A stretch of 14,894 nt of DNA from UMGS1498 sp900552335 (GCA_902477075.1 CABSFU010000026.1:1-14894); one strand, 5' to 3'; positions 1-7,668 are shown, numbered from the stretch's first letter. Notes: a model not told the origin generated them from the letters alone. Numbers and translations: made by a program.

Positions 1-591
1 TTAACAAATAAATATGTAGCAATGTTAGATAATGGAACAGGGAATGTTAGTAATGTGTATTCCAAAGATGAAGTAAATAACTTAGTAGATACAAAAGTAA
101 CAGAATTAGATACTAAAATAACAAATAATACAAATGAAATCACAAACATGAAAAGTAATATAGAAGAATTACAAAATAATTTAAATAACTATGCTTTACA
201 AAGTGAATTAGACAAAACAAATACAAATATAGAAAATTTATCTAGTATATCTTCATTGAATACATCAAAAATAGATAATTTAACAAATCAATTTAATAAT
301 CCTAAGAGTTTAAAATATATTTATACAACAACCATTACTTCTGATACTGCTGGGATAAATAATGCCCTATTAAGTTATTATAAAAGTATGCCATCTATTT
401 CTATGGACACTGTTTTAGTTTCTGATAATAAAGGTGGATCTTTCCTTGGTGGTGGAGTATATGTTATAACTATGTACAAAATTAATGATTTGTATGGTTC
501 TATGGTAGGATATCAATATGCTCCCACCGGTGTTACTAAATTATATATATCAGTAGTAGAGGGAAAACTTGGACAATATGTTAAAAACTAG
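1..591 (+). CDS. C-terminal part of a coiled-coil, phage tail-fibre-like or surface protein (5' end outside window)
   Basis: The reading frame is open from base 1 to the TAG at 589-591, so the protein is cut by the window edge; the ATG at 22 is only the first Met inside the window and has no ribosome binding site. The visible 196 residues start with an LTNKYVAMLDNG stretch, then YSKDEVNNLVDTKV, which resembles the 'Y(T/S)K.EV(D/N).L' element that often precedes the shaft in phage tail-fibre and baseplate proteins. A long heptad-like coiled coil rich in Asn, Thr, Leu and Ile follows (roughly residues 30-95 of the visible part), then a globular C-terminal domain of about 90 residues rich in Gly and Tyr that I do not recognise. 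The composition suggests a trimeric fibre. An adhesin or a leftover prophage fibre gene fits equally well. Nothing catalytic is visible. Confidence 0.6.
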   Translation, partial: LTNKYVAMLDNGTGNVSNVYSKDEVNNLVDTKVTELDTKITNNTNEITNMKSNIEELQNNLNNYALQSELDKTNTNIENLSSISSLNTSKIDNLTNQFNNPKSLKYIYTTTITSDTAGINNALLSYYKSMPSISMDTVLVSDNKGGSFLGGGVYVITMYKINDLYGSMVGYQYAPTGVTKLYISVVEGKLGQYVKN

Positions 592-611
592 AACAATTTT
601 GTTCTTTTTTT
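590..611 (+). terminator. Rho-independent terminator after the fibre-like gene
   Basis: Perfect 7-bp inverted repeat AGAACAA (590-596) / TTGTTCT (599-605) followed by a T tract to 611. The stem begins inside the stop codon of the upstream gene. It separates the fibre-like gene from the prfB run. Confidence 0.85.
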
Positions 612-627
612 GTTATGTAAAAAGTAG

Positions 628-656
628 TAGAAAAGAAAGAGAAAAAATGTTATAAT
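628..656 (+). promoter_or_regulatory. Sigma-A-type promoter for prfB
   Basis: TATAAT at 651-656 is preceded by TGT (648-650), an extended -10. A TAGAAA at 628-633 sits 17 bases upstream as a moderate -35. Transcription would start near 663, leaving a very short leader ahead of the AGGAGG at 666-671. Confidence 0.65.
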
Positions 657-677
657 GTTGAAGATAGGAGGATTAAG

Positions 678-1779
678 ATGGAGATTAACGAGTTATATAT
701 ATATTATCAAAATAATTTAAATAAAATAAATGAATTATGGAGGTTACTTTGAACCTGAAAAAAAACAAAAACGTATTCAAGAATTAGAAAATAAAATGAA
801 GGAATCTAATTTTTGGAATAATAAAAGAGAAAGCGAAAAGGTAATTACAGAGTTAAATCAACTAAAAAAACAAATAGAAGAATTTTCTAGTTTAAAAGAA
901 CAAATAGAAAATAACATAGAAATGCTATCTTCTTTAAAGGAAAACACTGACTTAGAAATGCTATCTTTATTAGAAGAAGAAAACAAAAAAATAAGTGAAG
1001 AACTAGAAAATTTACAAATAGAATTATTGTTAAACGGTCCCTATGATAAAATGAATGCAATTGTAGAAATTCATTCAGGGGCTGGTGGAACAGAAGCACA
1101 AGATTGGGCGAATATGTTATATCGTATGTATGATAGATATTTTCATAAAAAAGGTTATAAGATTGAAGTTGTTGATATACAACCTTGTGATGATGCAGGA
1201 ATTAAGAGTGTGACAATGATTGTAAAAGGTGAAAATATATTCGGCCATTTAAAGGGAGAAAAAGGGGTACATCGTTTAATTCGTATTTCACCATTTGATT
1301 CAGGTGCTAGAAGACATACTTCATTTGCTTCTGTAGATGTAACTCCCTTATTTGATAACAGCGTAAATATAGAGATTAATCCAAATGACTTGAGAATAGA
1401 TGTCTATAGAAGTAGTGGATGTGGCGGACAAGGTGTTAATACAACTGACTCGGCGGTTCGAATTACGCATCTACCTACGAAAATTGTTGTAACTTGTCAA
1501 AATGAAAGAAGTCAAATTCAAAATAAAGAAAGAGCCATGGAAGTTTTAAAAAATAAGTTATATCAACTAGAATTAGAAAAAAAAGAAAATGAATTAAAAG
1601 GCATCAAAGGAGAAAATATGGATGTTAATTTTGGATCTCAAATCAGGACGTATGTTATGCATCCATATTTCATGGTAAAAGATCATCGAACAAATGTGGA
1701 AACGAGTAATGTAGAAAAGGTATTGGATGGAGATTTAGATTTATTTGTGACATCCTACTTGAAAAGAGGGGAAAAATGA
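678..1779 (+). CDS. prfB: Peptide chain release factor 2 (RF2), expressed by programmed +1 frameshift
   Basis: RF2 recognises UGA and UAA in the ribosomal A site and triggers peptide release. Translation starts at ATG 678, six bases after AGGAGG (666-671). Frame 0 gives 24 codons up to CTT (747-749), followed by in-frame TGA (750-752). A +1 slip continues in the frame starting GAA at 751, so the product is join(678..749, 751..1779), 366 residues, the same length I recall for Bacillus subtilis RF2. The ATG at 730 in the downstream frame is not the real start. Residues 204-206 are the UGA-reading SPF tripeptide and 249-251 the catalytic GGQ. The local context SGCGGQGVN differs from the common SGAGGQHVN at two positions. 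The gene ends in an ATGA overlap with the next gene. The secA gene, often found directly upstream, is not here. Confidence 0.96.
739..752 (+). promoter_or_regulatory. Programmed +1 frameshift site of prfB (autoregulatory recoding signal)
   Basis: The site is an internal Shine-Dalgarno-like GGAGG (739-743), a TTA codon, then CTT TGA (747-752). The three-base distance between the SD-like element and the slippery CTT matches the known bacterial prfB arrangement. Low RF2 slows termination at this UGA and lets tRNA-Leu slip from CUU to UUU, so RF2 level sets its own synthesis (established for the family). Confidence 0.93.
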
Positions 1780-2645
1780 AAAAGAAAGAAAATTCAAATA
1801 TTATAAAAGCAATTTATAAAAAAGATCGATTAATTCGAATTAGTCAATTTTTATTGGGATTATTTATTATATCAGCTGCTTTTAACTTATTCATTTTACC
1901 AAGTAAAATTGTATATGGAATGAGTGGTATTGGTATTATTTTAAATAAGGTATGTGGGGTAGAACCATCTACTGTTATTTTGATAGGAGATATTTTGTTA
2001 TTAATATTAAGCTTTATCATGTTAGGTTATGATAAAACAAAAAGTTCTATATTAGGTTCTTTATTTTATCCTATTATGGTGAAATTAACTGCTTTTCTTC
2101 CTAATTATATTGATGTGGGTGGTTCAGAACCATTAATGATGACTTTATATGGAGCTGTATTAAGTGGGTTTGGACTTGGACTGATCTTTAAGGCTGGATA
2201 TACAACAGGCGGAACGGATGTACTAAATCAAATTGCTTCCAAATATTTAAAAATGTCTATTGGTAATGCCATGTTAATCACAGACGGTTTAATTATTTTA
2301 GGTGGTGTATTTGTCTTTGGATGGACACAAGTAATGTACTCTATGATTTCTTTATACATTATTAGTATGATGACAGATAAAGTTATTCTTGGTATTTCTC
2401 AAAGAAAGGCATTCTATATTGTCACAAATGAAGAGTCAAAAGTAAAAAAATTTGTTATGGAAGAGTTAAAACATGGTGTAACAGAATTAAGAGCAGCTGG
2501 TGGTTTTACTGGTAAAAATAAAGCAGTATTAATGTGTATTATTCCAACTAGTGAATACTATAGTTTTAAAGAAGGAATTCACCAGATTGATAAAAATGCA
2601 TTCTTTGTTGTTACAGATGCCTATGAAGTATATGGAGGTGAGTAG
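1776..2645 (+). CDS. YitT-family integral membrane protein (DUF161 + DUF2179)
   Basis: A 289-residue protein overlapping the prfB stop by ATGA, so probably translationally coupled. The N-terminal two thirds holds five or six hydrophobic segments, roughly residues 22-42, 64-84, 91-111, 119-141, 164-184 and 186-204, with glycine-rich turns such as GYTTGGTD typical of the YitT family. The last 80 or so residues form a soluble domain (ending ... FFVVTDAYEVYGGE) that matches the DUF2179 cytoplasmic tail. Family length is usually 270-290, so it is complete. The substrate of the family is not established; some members have been suggested to act as transporters. It is followed without any gap by ftsE, whose ribosome binding site (GGAGGTGA) lies in the last codons of this gene. 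Its place between prfB and ftsE may be only operon history and need not imply a division role. Confidence 0.85.
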   Translation: MKKKENSNIIKAIYKKDRLIRISQFLLGLFIISAAFNLFILPSKIVYGMSGIGIILNKVCGVEPSTVILIGDILLLILSFIMLGYDKTKSSILGSLFYPIMVKLTAFLPNYIDVGGSEPLMMTLYGAVLSGFGLGLIFKAGYTTGGTDVLNQIASKYLKMSIGNAMLITDGLIILGGVFVFGWTQVMYSMISLYIISMMTDKVILGISQRKAFYIVTNEESKVKKFVMEELKHGVTELRAAGGFTGKNKAVLMCIIPTSEYYSFKEGIHQIDKNAFFVVTDAYEVYGGE

Positions 2646-3350
2646 ATGGATGTTATTAAAATGACGCATGTCAAAAAACAGTATAAAAATGGTGTAACAG
2701 CTATTCATGATATGAACTTAAATATTGAAAAAGGCGATTTCGTTTTCATTATTGGTTCTACTGGATGTGGAAAATCTACTTTAATCAAAATGATTTACCG
2801 TGAAGAAAAACCAACAAGTGGAAAAATAATGGTTGGCGGAGTAGATGTTGCTAAATTAAGAAATAGTAAAGTTTACAAAATTAGAAGAAAAATCGGTGTT
2901 GTATTTCAAGATTTTAAATTGTTAAATAAATCAACAGTATACGAAAATGTAGCTTTTGCTTTAGAAGTATTAGGATTGCCTAAATCAGAAATTTACTCAA
3001 AAGTAGTAAAAGCATTAGATTTAGTCGGATTAAAACATAAGGCTAAACAATATCCAACGCAACTTTCTGGTGGAGAACAACAAAGAGTAGCAATCGCTAG
3101 ATCTATTGTAAACGGACCTAAATTGTTAATTTGTGATGAACCAACAGGAAATTTGGATGAAGTAACTAGTATGGAAATTATGAATGTACTAGAGGAAATA
3201 AATAAAATGGGAACCACTATTATCATGGTTACACATGATACTGACATTGTAAATAGAATGAAAAAAAGAGTAATTTTATTAGATAGTGGAAGAATTTTAA
3301 AAGATTTTGAGAAAGGAACTTATAATCATGAGAGCGTTAAGAATCATTAG
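2646..3350 (+). CDS. ftsE: Cell division ATP-binding protein FtsE
   Basis: ABC-type ATPase of 234 residues that pairs with FtsX at the membrane; in Firmicutes FtsEX activates peptidoglycan hydrolases during elongation or division. Visible motifs are Walker A GSTGCGKST (residues 37-45), Q-loop in VVFQDF, ABC signature LSGGEQQ (140-146), Walker B LLICDEP with D164 and E165, D-loop in GNLD, and the switch His197 in VTHD. Walker A has Cys where most FtsE proteins have Ala in the GxxGxGKST context, a conservative difference. The start ATG immediately follows the TAG of the YitT-family gene. The end overlaps ftsX by 23 bases, which supports coupled production of the two subunits. Confidence 0.95.
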   Translation: MDVIKMTHVKKQYKNGVTAIHDMNLNIEKGDFVFIIGSTGCGKSTLIKMIYREEKPTSGKIMVGGVDVAKLRNSKVYKIRRKIGVVFQDFKLLNKSTVYENVAFALEVLGLPKSEIYSKVVKALDLVGLKHKAKQYPTQLSGGEQQRVAIARSIVNGPKLLICDEPTGNLDEVTSMEIMNVLEEINKMGTTIIMVTHDTDIVNRMKKRVILLDSGRILKDFEKGTYNHESVKNH

Positions 3351-4227
3351 TCGTAATATAAGAGATTCTTTTAAGGGAGTATTTCGTAATTTTTCATTAT
3401 CCATTGCTTCTATCTCTTGTATTGCTATTACCTTAATTGTGGTATCAATTTCCATTATTTTATCCGACAATGTTAACAATTTTGCTACTTTAGTAGAAGA
3501 GGATGTAACTATTGTGACTTTTTTAAGTAATGATATTTCTTCAGAAAGAGTTAGTGAAATTAATGCTGAAATTAATAAATTAGATAATATTGCAAATGTT
3601 TCTTATGAGTCAAAAATGGAAATTGCAGATGAAATGAAATCTTCTTCTGATGTTTTTAAGAATTTAATGGAAGATTGGACGGAGGATGAGAATCCTTTAC
3701 AAAGTACGTATTTAGTAAAAGTAAAAGATATTGAAAAAATAGGAGAAACGGCCAATCAAATCAAAAATATTGAAGGAGTTAGTGTGGTTAAATATGGAGA
3801 GGGTATGGTAGAACAATTAGTAACCGTATTTGATATGGTTCGTAAAATATCGATTGTTATTGTAGCTGCCTTAGTTGTTGTTACTGCTTTCTTAATTACA
3901 AACACTATTAAAATTACTATTTTTTCAAGAAAAAGAGAAATTGAAATTATGCGATTAGTAGGAGCTTCTAATTTAAATATAAAAATACCATTTATTTTTG
4001 AAGGATTGCTACTTGGAATGTTAGGTTCGATTGTTCCTATCTGTCTAACCATTTATGGATATATTGCTCTTTATGATCATTTTAATGGTCAATTATTCTC
4101 ACCATTTATTCAATTAATGAAACCGCAACCATTTGTTTATTTTGTTTCCTTAATTTTACTAGCAATTGGTGTGGTAGTAGGTATGTTTGGAAGCTTAAAT
4201 GCTGTTAGAAAACATTTAAAAGTATAA
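3328..4227 (+). CDS. ftsX: Cell division permease-like protein FtsX
   Basis: A membrane partner of FtsE, 299 residues from ATG 3328. An upstream TTG at 3307 would add seven residues, but 3328 gives the usual MRALRIISRN-type beginning and has AAAGGA about ten bases upstream. Topology is typical: TM1 near residues 23-46, an extracytoplasmic loop of about 125 residues rich in Asp/Glu/Lys, then TM2 near 174-194, TM3 near 222-246 and TM4 near 269-292 with a short basic C-terminus. The RKREIEIMRLVGAS stretch after TM2 is the characteristic FtsX/MacB-type cytoplasmic segment. In relatives the extracellular loop contacts a coiled-coil peptidase (PcsB, or CwlO in Bacillus); no secreted peptidase is encoded in this window. 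Confidence 0.95.
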   Translation: MRALRIISRNIRDSFKGVFRNFSLSIASISCIAITLIVVSISIILSDNVNNFATLVEEDVTIVTFLSNDISSERVSEINAEINKLDNIANVSYESKMEIADEMKSSSDVFKNLMEDWTEDENPLQSTYLVKVKDIEKIGETANQIKNIEGVSVVKYGEGMVEQLVTVFDMVRKISIVIVAALVVVTAFLITNTIKITIFSRKREIEIMRLVGASNLNIKIPFIFEGLLLGMLGSIVPICLTIYGYIALYDHFNGQLFSPFIQLMKPQPFVYFVSLILLAIGVVVGMFGSLNAVRKHLKV

Positions 4228-4241
4228 AAAGGAGATTTAAA

Positions 4242-4676
4242 ATGTTAAATGAAATAAAAAAAGTATTGTTAAAACCTTATAATGAACAATTAGATGAATA
4301 TAGTTCTTACAAAGAAAAATTTGATGAACTTCAAGATAAGATTGTATCAGAACATTCAGAGCAAGAATATGCAGAACAAAAAAAAGAGTTGAAAAATGAA
4401 TATAAAATTTCAAAAGATAAAGAAACATATAACAAGCATTTAGAACAAATTATGGGGGAATATAAGAAAAAATTAGATCTTTTTTCAGAAAATTTAGAAA
4501 CTTATAATACCATGAAATCTCGTTTAGCTTCTTGGAATGTTTACGAAATTAAAAGACAAATGGAAAAAATTAATAAAGCAAATACACTAGAAGAATTAAA
4601 TCTTACAATAGATCAAGCAAGAGAAATTTGTAATGAAAATGGAATAGAATTCCGTATCGATTTAGATCAAATGTAA
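4242..4676 (+). CDS. Uncharacterised cytoplasmic coiled-coil protein behind ftsX
   Basis: I do not recognise this 144-residue protein. It has a clear AAGGAG ribosome binding site just upstream and starts 14 bases after the ftsX stop, so it belongs to the same transcript. It is highly charged (Lys/Glu-rich), with no signal peptide and no membrane segment. Most of residues 10-110 is predicted by eye to be helical and coiled-coil forming. The last 30 residues (TIDQAREICNENGIEFRIDLDQM) look like a small folded cap. Its position resembles that of the coiled-coil FtsX partners of other Firmicutes, but those are secreted and carry a peptidase domain, which this lacks. A role as a cytoplasmic partner of FtsE is a guess from position only. 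It ends two bases before the next start. Confidence 0.8.
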   Translation: MLNEIKKVLLKPYNEQLDEYSSYKEKFDELQDKIVSEHSEQEYAEQKKELKNEYKISKDKETYNKHLEQIMGEYKKKLDLFSENLETYNTMKSRLASWNVYEIKRQMEKINKANTLEELNLTIDQAREICNENGIEFRIDLDQM

Positions 4677-4677
4677 T

Positions 4678-5628
4678 ATGAATATTATTGGATTAAATGA
4701 ATCACTTGGTATTCCTTATCGTTATCAGAAAAAAGTAAAAAGTATGCACGATCATATTATAGAAGGGGTATACCAAAATTTAAAAAAAGATGTTTCTTAT
4801 TATATCAATGATTTTTCCATGTTTTTTAATAAAACACATCATATAAGAGATAGTTTTTCTCATAATTTAACTATAAAAGAAATAAAATTGTTAATTCAAT
4901 ATGGAAATGAAGCTGCTAGAAATAATTTTTTCACAAAACTCTTTATTCCAAAATCATTAAGTAATTTAAATCCGATTACAGATGTTGATGATAAAAAAAT
5001 AGTAGATGTTTTAAAAGAAGATGACAATATTATTTTGTATGCTAGTGGTGTGAATGATATTATGTATGATTTAAATGCTTGTTTTTATAATGTGACATTT
5101 AATTCAAAAAGAAGAAAAGAAGTACTTCTTCAATTAGATAAAAATTTGATTCAAAAAACTTTAGAGAAAATAGAAGATAATTTTAAAATGTTTTTATCTA
5201 TTAATCCTCGTACAACTCTATTTGTTTTTAATTTTTCAATTGAATTATATTGTCCTAATTTCATTTATCCATTTGCTAAAAACTGGAAAAGTATGAAAAT
5301 TTTATTGCAATTTGTAGAACAATATAATGAAGCTTTAAAACAACTAACAGAAAAGTATCATTTTATCTATATTGACAATAGAAGGCAATACAACATAAAA
5401 GAAAGAACAAGGAAAATTATTGAATGTATCAGTAATACAAAAGTATCAAAACAAGAAAATTCTTTTGCTTTTTCCTACGATGATTTAGGATTAAATGGTT
5501 TTTTAGAAGAACAAAAAAAGTGGATAACTTTTTATCAAAAACAAGAAAAAAGTAAAAGAAATGAAGAAAAAATCAAAGAACATTTATTAGATGTTAGTAT
5601 AGTTCAAAAAATAATGGAGGATATATGA
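4678..5628 (+). CDS. Uncharacterised protein with degenerate SGNH-hydrolase-like features
   Basis: A 316-residue protein with no signal peptide or membrane span. The start ATG comes one base after the upstream stop, so translation is probably coupled. Three places recall an SGNH/GDSL hydrolase fold: GLNESLG at residues 5-11 where block I (GDSL) would be, ASGVNDI at 122-128 matching the block III GxND pattern (N126, D127), and YDDLGLNG at 267-274 where block V would carry Asp and His. The nucleophilic Ser and the His are not in the expected positions, so it may be inactive, highly divergent or a false resemblance. The middle region (NPRTTLFVFNFSIELY) reads like the central beta strand of that fold. 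The C-terminus is a Lys/Glu-rich helix. It overlaps the following glycosyltransferase by ATGA, so a joint role in glycan or glycolipid handling is plausible but unproven. Confidence 0.8.
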   Translation: MNIIGLNESLGIPYRYQKKVKSMHDHIIEGVYQNLKKDVSYYINDFSMFFNKTHHIRDSFSHNLTIKEIKLLIQYGNEAARNNFFTKLFIPKSLSNLNPITDVDDKKIVDVLKEDDNIILYASGVNDIMYDLNACFYNVTFNSKRRKEVLLQLDKNLIQKTLEKIEDNFKMFLSINPRTTLFVFNFSIELYCPNFIYPFAKNWKSMKILLQFVEQYNEALKQLTEKYHFIYIDNRRQYNIKERTRKIIECISNTKVSKQENSFAFSYDDLGLNGFLEEQKKWITFYQKQEKSKRNEEKIKEHLLDVSIVQKIMEDI

Positions 5629-6647
5629 AAAAAATAACAATTAATATGTTATCCAGTGCTGATAAAGTGGCCGGTCAAGGTGTAGGAAGTGCTTATTTAG
5701 AACAGGTAGCATTAATAAAGGAAAACTGTTCTGATCTTTTTGATGTAACAATTAATGGAGGTATTCATTATGATATTATGCATCATCATACAGTAGATCC
5801 TATTAATTACATTAAAATGAAATTAACACATGGTGTGAATGTAGCTTATGTTCATTTCTTACCAGACACACTGGATGGCAGTATCAAATTACCTAAAATG
5901 TTTTTTGGAATTTTTAAAAATTATGTTACGAAATTCTATAAGACAGCTGATCATTTAGTTGTTGTAAATCCTATTTTTATTAATGAATTAGTTAAATTTG
6001 GGATTGATAAAAATAAAGTAACATATATTCCAAATTATGTTTCAAAAGAATCTTTTTATAAAAAAACAGAGAAAGAAGTGGCATTATTAAAAGATAAATA
6101 TTGTTTACCAAAAGATAAATTTATTATTCTTGGAGTAGGTCAGGTTCAAACTCGAAAAGGGGTAAAAGATTTTATAGAGGTAGCTAAACAAAATCCAGAT
6201 TTATACTTTGTTTGGTGTGGCGGTTTTTCTTTCGGAAAAATAACAGATGGTTATCAAGAATTAAAAGAAATATGGGATAACCCTCCTCAAAATGTAAAAT
6301 TCTTAGGAATTATTCCAAGAGCAGAAATGAATGATATTTATAATATTGCTGATGTCTTATTTATGCCATCTTATAATGAATTATTTCCAATGTCTATTTT
6401 AGAGGCTGTTAATTTACAAAAACCAATTTTATTAAGAAACCTAGAATTATATGAAGATATTTTATTCCATAAATATTTATATGGTGAAAATAATGAAGAT
6501 TTTAGTGAACAATTGAAAAAATTAAGTAAAGATAAAGATCTTTATGAAAAAGCATCTAAATTTTCTAAAGACATTAGCGATTATTATTCAAAAGAACATG
6601 TAGCAGATTTATGGAGAGATTTTTACGTGAAAGTATCTAAAAAATAG
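5625..6647 (+). CDS. GT4-family glycosyltransferase, probably membrane glycolipid (diacylglycerol-sugar) synthase
   Basis: A retaining GT-B enzyme of 340 residues. Residues 17-24 are GQGVGSAY, the N-terminal loop characteristic of a Firmicutes group that includes pneumococcal CpoA and lactobacillar glycosyl-diacylglycerol transferases. MHHHT near 52-56 and the VHFLPDTLDGS segment also fit that group. The C-terminal half has QTRKG (R177, K178) for the nucleotide-sugar phosphates and the E-x7-E pair E252/E260 in NELFPMSILE. There is no transmembrane helix, so it would act at the inner face of the membrane, adding glucose or galactose to (glucosyl-)diacylglycerol; the exact sugar and acceptor cannot be read from sequence. 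It starts with GGAGG and an ATGA overlap with the SGNH-like gene and ends inside a terminator hairpin. Of the genes behind ftsX it is the only one with a clear biochemical class. Confidence 0.85.
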   Translation: MKKITINMLSSADKVAGQGVGSAYLEQVALIKENCSDLFDVTINGGIHYDIMHHHTVDPINYIKMKLTHGVNVAYVHFLPDTLDGSIKLPKMFFGIFKNYVTKFYKTADHLVVVNPIFINELVKFGIDKNKVTYIPNYVSKESFYKKTEKEVALLKDKYCLPKDKFIILGVGQVQTRKGVKDFIEVAKQNPDLYFVWCGGFSFGKITDGYQELKEIWDNPPQNVKFLGIIPRAEMNDIYNIADVLFMPSYNELFPMSILEAVNLQKPILLRNLELYEDILFHKYLYGENNEDFSEQLKKLSKDKDLYEKASKFSKDISDYYSKEHVADLWRDFYVKVSKK

Positions 6648-6656
6648 ATACTTTTT
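6630..6656 (+). terminator. Strong rho-independent terminator ending the prfB-ftsEX-glycosyltransferase run
   Basis: Perfect 10-bp inverted repeat AAAGTATCTA (6630-6639) / TAGATACTTT (6645-6654), five-base A loop and T tract 6652-6656. The stop codon of the glycosyltransferase lies within the hairpin. Confidence 0.9.
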
Positions 6657-6684
6657 GTATAATAAAATATTATTTTTATAAAAT

Positions 6685-6715
6685 TTAGTAAAATAGTTTA
6701 TTTTTTTGATATAAT
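6685..6715 (+). promoter_or_regulatory. Possible promoter of the HipA-like gene
   Basis: A perfect -10 TATAAT lies at 6710-6715. The only -35 candidate is a weak TTAGTA at 6685-6690 with a long 19-base spacer. The gap is very AT-rich, so chance matches are likely, but a promoter is needed after the terminator at 6630-6656. Confidence 0.4.
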
Positions 6716-6739
6716 ATTTCACTTGAAAAGAGGAACAAT

Positions 6740-7636
6740 ATGACAAAATTTATTTCTGAACTAATTACAGAAAATACACCAATTTTAAAATTGACTGATA
6801 AAATGTATTCAACAAAAGAACAAGAATTAAAAGAAAGAAATGAAAAATATAGAGTGTTAGACTTAGATTGTACGCTCTCTAGATTCTATATTAATTATTT
6901 GTATTTTCAAAATCAAAAGTGGTATTATTTTAAAATGGAAGACTTAAAAAATGATGATTTTCCTTTTTCCTTTATCGATGAATTGATGGGAGCTTATTTA
7001 AGCAGTTATATTGGATTACCTGCCGTTTCTTATCAGATAGCAGGTACTAAAAAAAATAATCATGAGAATTTTGGTATTGCTTCTCTAAACTTTAAAAAGC
7101 TAGGATTTCGTTATATGACTTTTCATAAATTATGCGAGCATTATGAGTACTTAGATAATATAGAAAGAATTCAATTTTTAAAATCTATGTGTATTGATTT
7201 TAAAAATGAAGAAATATTAATGAGTCATATATTTAAATTATTTGCGCTTGATATTTATATGATTCAAAAGGACAGATGTGATATTAATTTACAATTTCAA
7301 GTAGATCAAAAAACTTCTTTTTTTGATCTTGCACCATTATATGATTTTTCTAATTGTCATTTTTGTATAGATTCTACTGGAATTAAACTGAATAATCCAA
7401 TGGGTGTATTAGATGATTCTACTATACCAGAATTGCTACAGAATTTTCCAATGTTTCAAAAAGAATTAGAATTTATTTTTCAATTTTCTTTGAAAGAAGT
7501 ATGGAAAAAAATAAGTATAGATTATTGTTTTAATCAAGATAGTTCTTTCTATGATAGAATTTGTAATTACTATGAAATAAAAGAAGAAAAAATCAAAAAA
7601 TATATAAAACAGATATCAAAAGATGTACAAATATAA
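6740..7636 (+). CDS. Orphan HipA-like kinase-fold protein
   Basis: A 298-residue cytoplasmic protein starting after AGAGGA. It is not a clear family match, but its layout follows HipA/CtkA-type kinases. WYYFKMED (about residues 56-63) could be the ATP-binding Lys strand, and an FPFSFIDELMGAYLSSYIGLP stretch resembles the helix of 'E..a..la..lGi'. DRCDIN at 178-183 matches the catalytic D-R-x-x-x-N loop, and DLAPLYD at 196-202 matches the metal-binding 'LAPLYD' motif that replaces DFG in HipA proteins. In canonical HipA the loop reads nTDRHxxN; here Cys180 replaces His. No HipB-like antitoxin gene lies beside it: upstream is a terminator, downstream the T-box leader. It could phosphorylate a protein or small molecule, or be a pseudokinase. 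Confidence 0.7.
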   Translation: MTKFISELITENTPILKLTDKMYSTKEQELKERNEKYRVLDLDCTLSRFYINYLYFQNQKWYYFKMEDLKNDDFPFSFIDELMGAYLSSYIGLPAVSYQIAGTKKNNHENFGIASLNFKKLGFRYMTFHKLCEHYEYLDNIERIQFLKSMCIDFKNEEILMSHIFKLFALDIYMIQKDRCDINLQFQVDQKTSFFDLAPLYDFSNCHFCIDSTGIKLNNPMGVLDDSTIPELLQNFPMFQKELEFIFQFSLKEVWKKISIDYCFNQDSSFYDRICNYYEIKEEKIKKYIKQISKDVQI

Positions 7637-7652
7637 GACATTGTAGTATAAT
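7624..7652 (+). promoter_or_regulatory. Promoter of the T-box operon
   Basis: TATAAT at 7647-7652 with TGTACA at 7624-7629, a four-of-six match to TTGACA, at a 17-base spacer. The start would be near 7659, just before T-box stem I. The -35 lies inside the last codons of the HipA-like gene. Confidence 0.6.
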
Positions 7653-7668
7653 AATCTTATCTTAATTA

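Noticed and set aside
887..1099. Minus-strand ORF opposite prfB
   Set aside because: It is a shadow of prfB with low-complexity hydrophobic translation, no ribosome binding site and no domain.
730..1779. prfB starting at ATG 730 (MNYGGYFEPEK)
   Set aside because: The bases around 739-752 are the frameshift signal; the real start is ATG 678 in another frame with AGGAGG upstream.
2993..3247. Minus-strand ORF opposite ftsE, and similar ones opposite ftsX, hisS, aspS and yunB
   Set aside because: All are antisense frames over well-supported genes, with no ribosome binding site or recognisable motif.
6658..6663. TATAAT right after the glycosyltransferase terminator as a promoter
   Set aside because: No -35 lies at 16-18 bases and the TG lacks the spacer base needed for an extended -10; the box at 6710-6715 is nearer to the gene.
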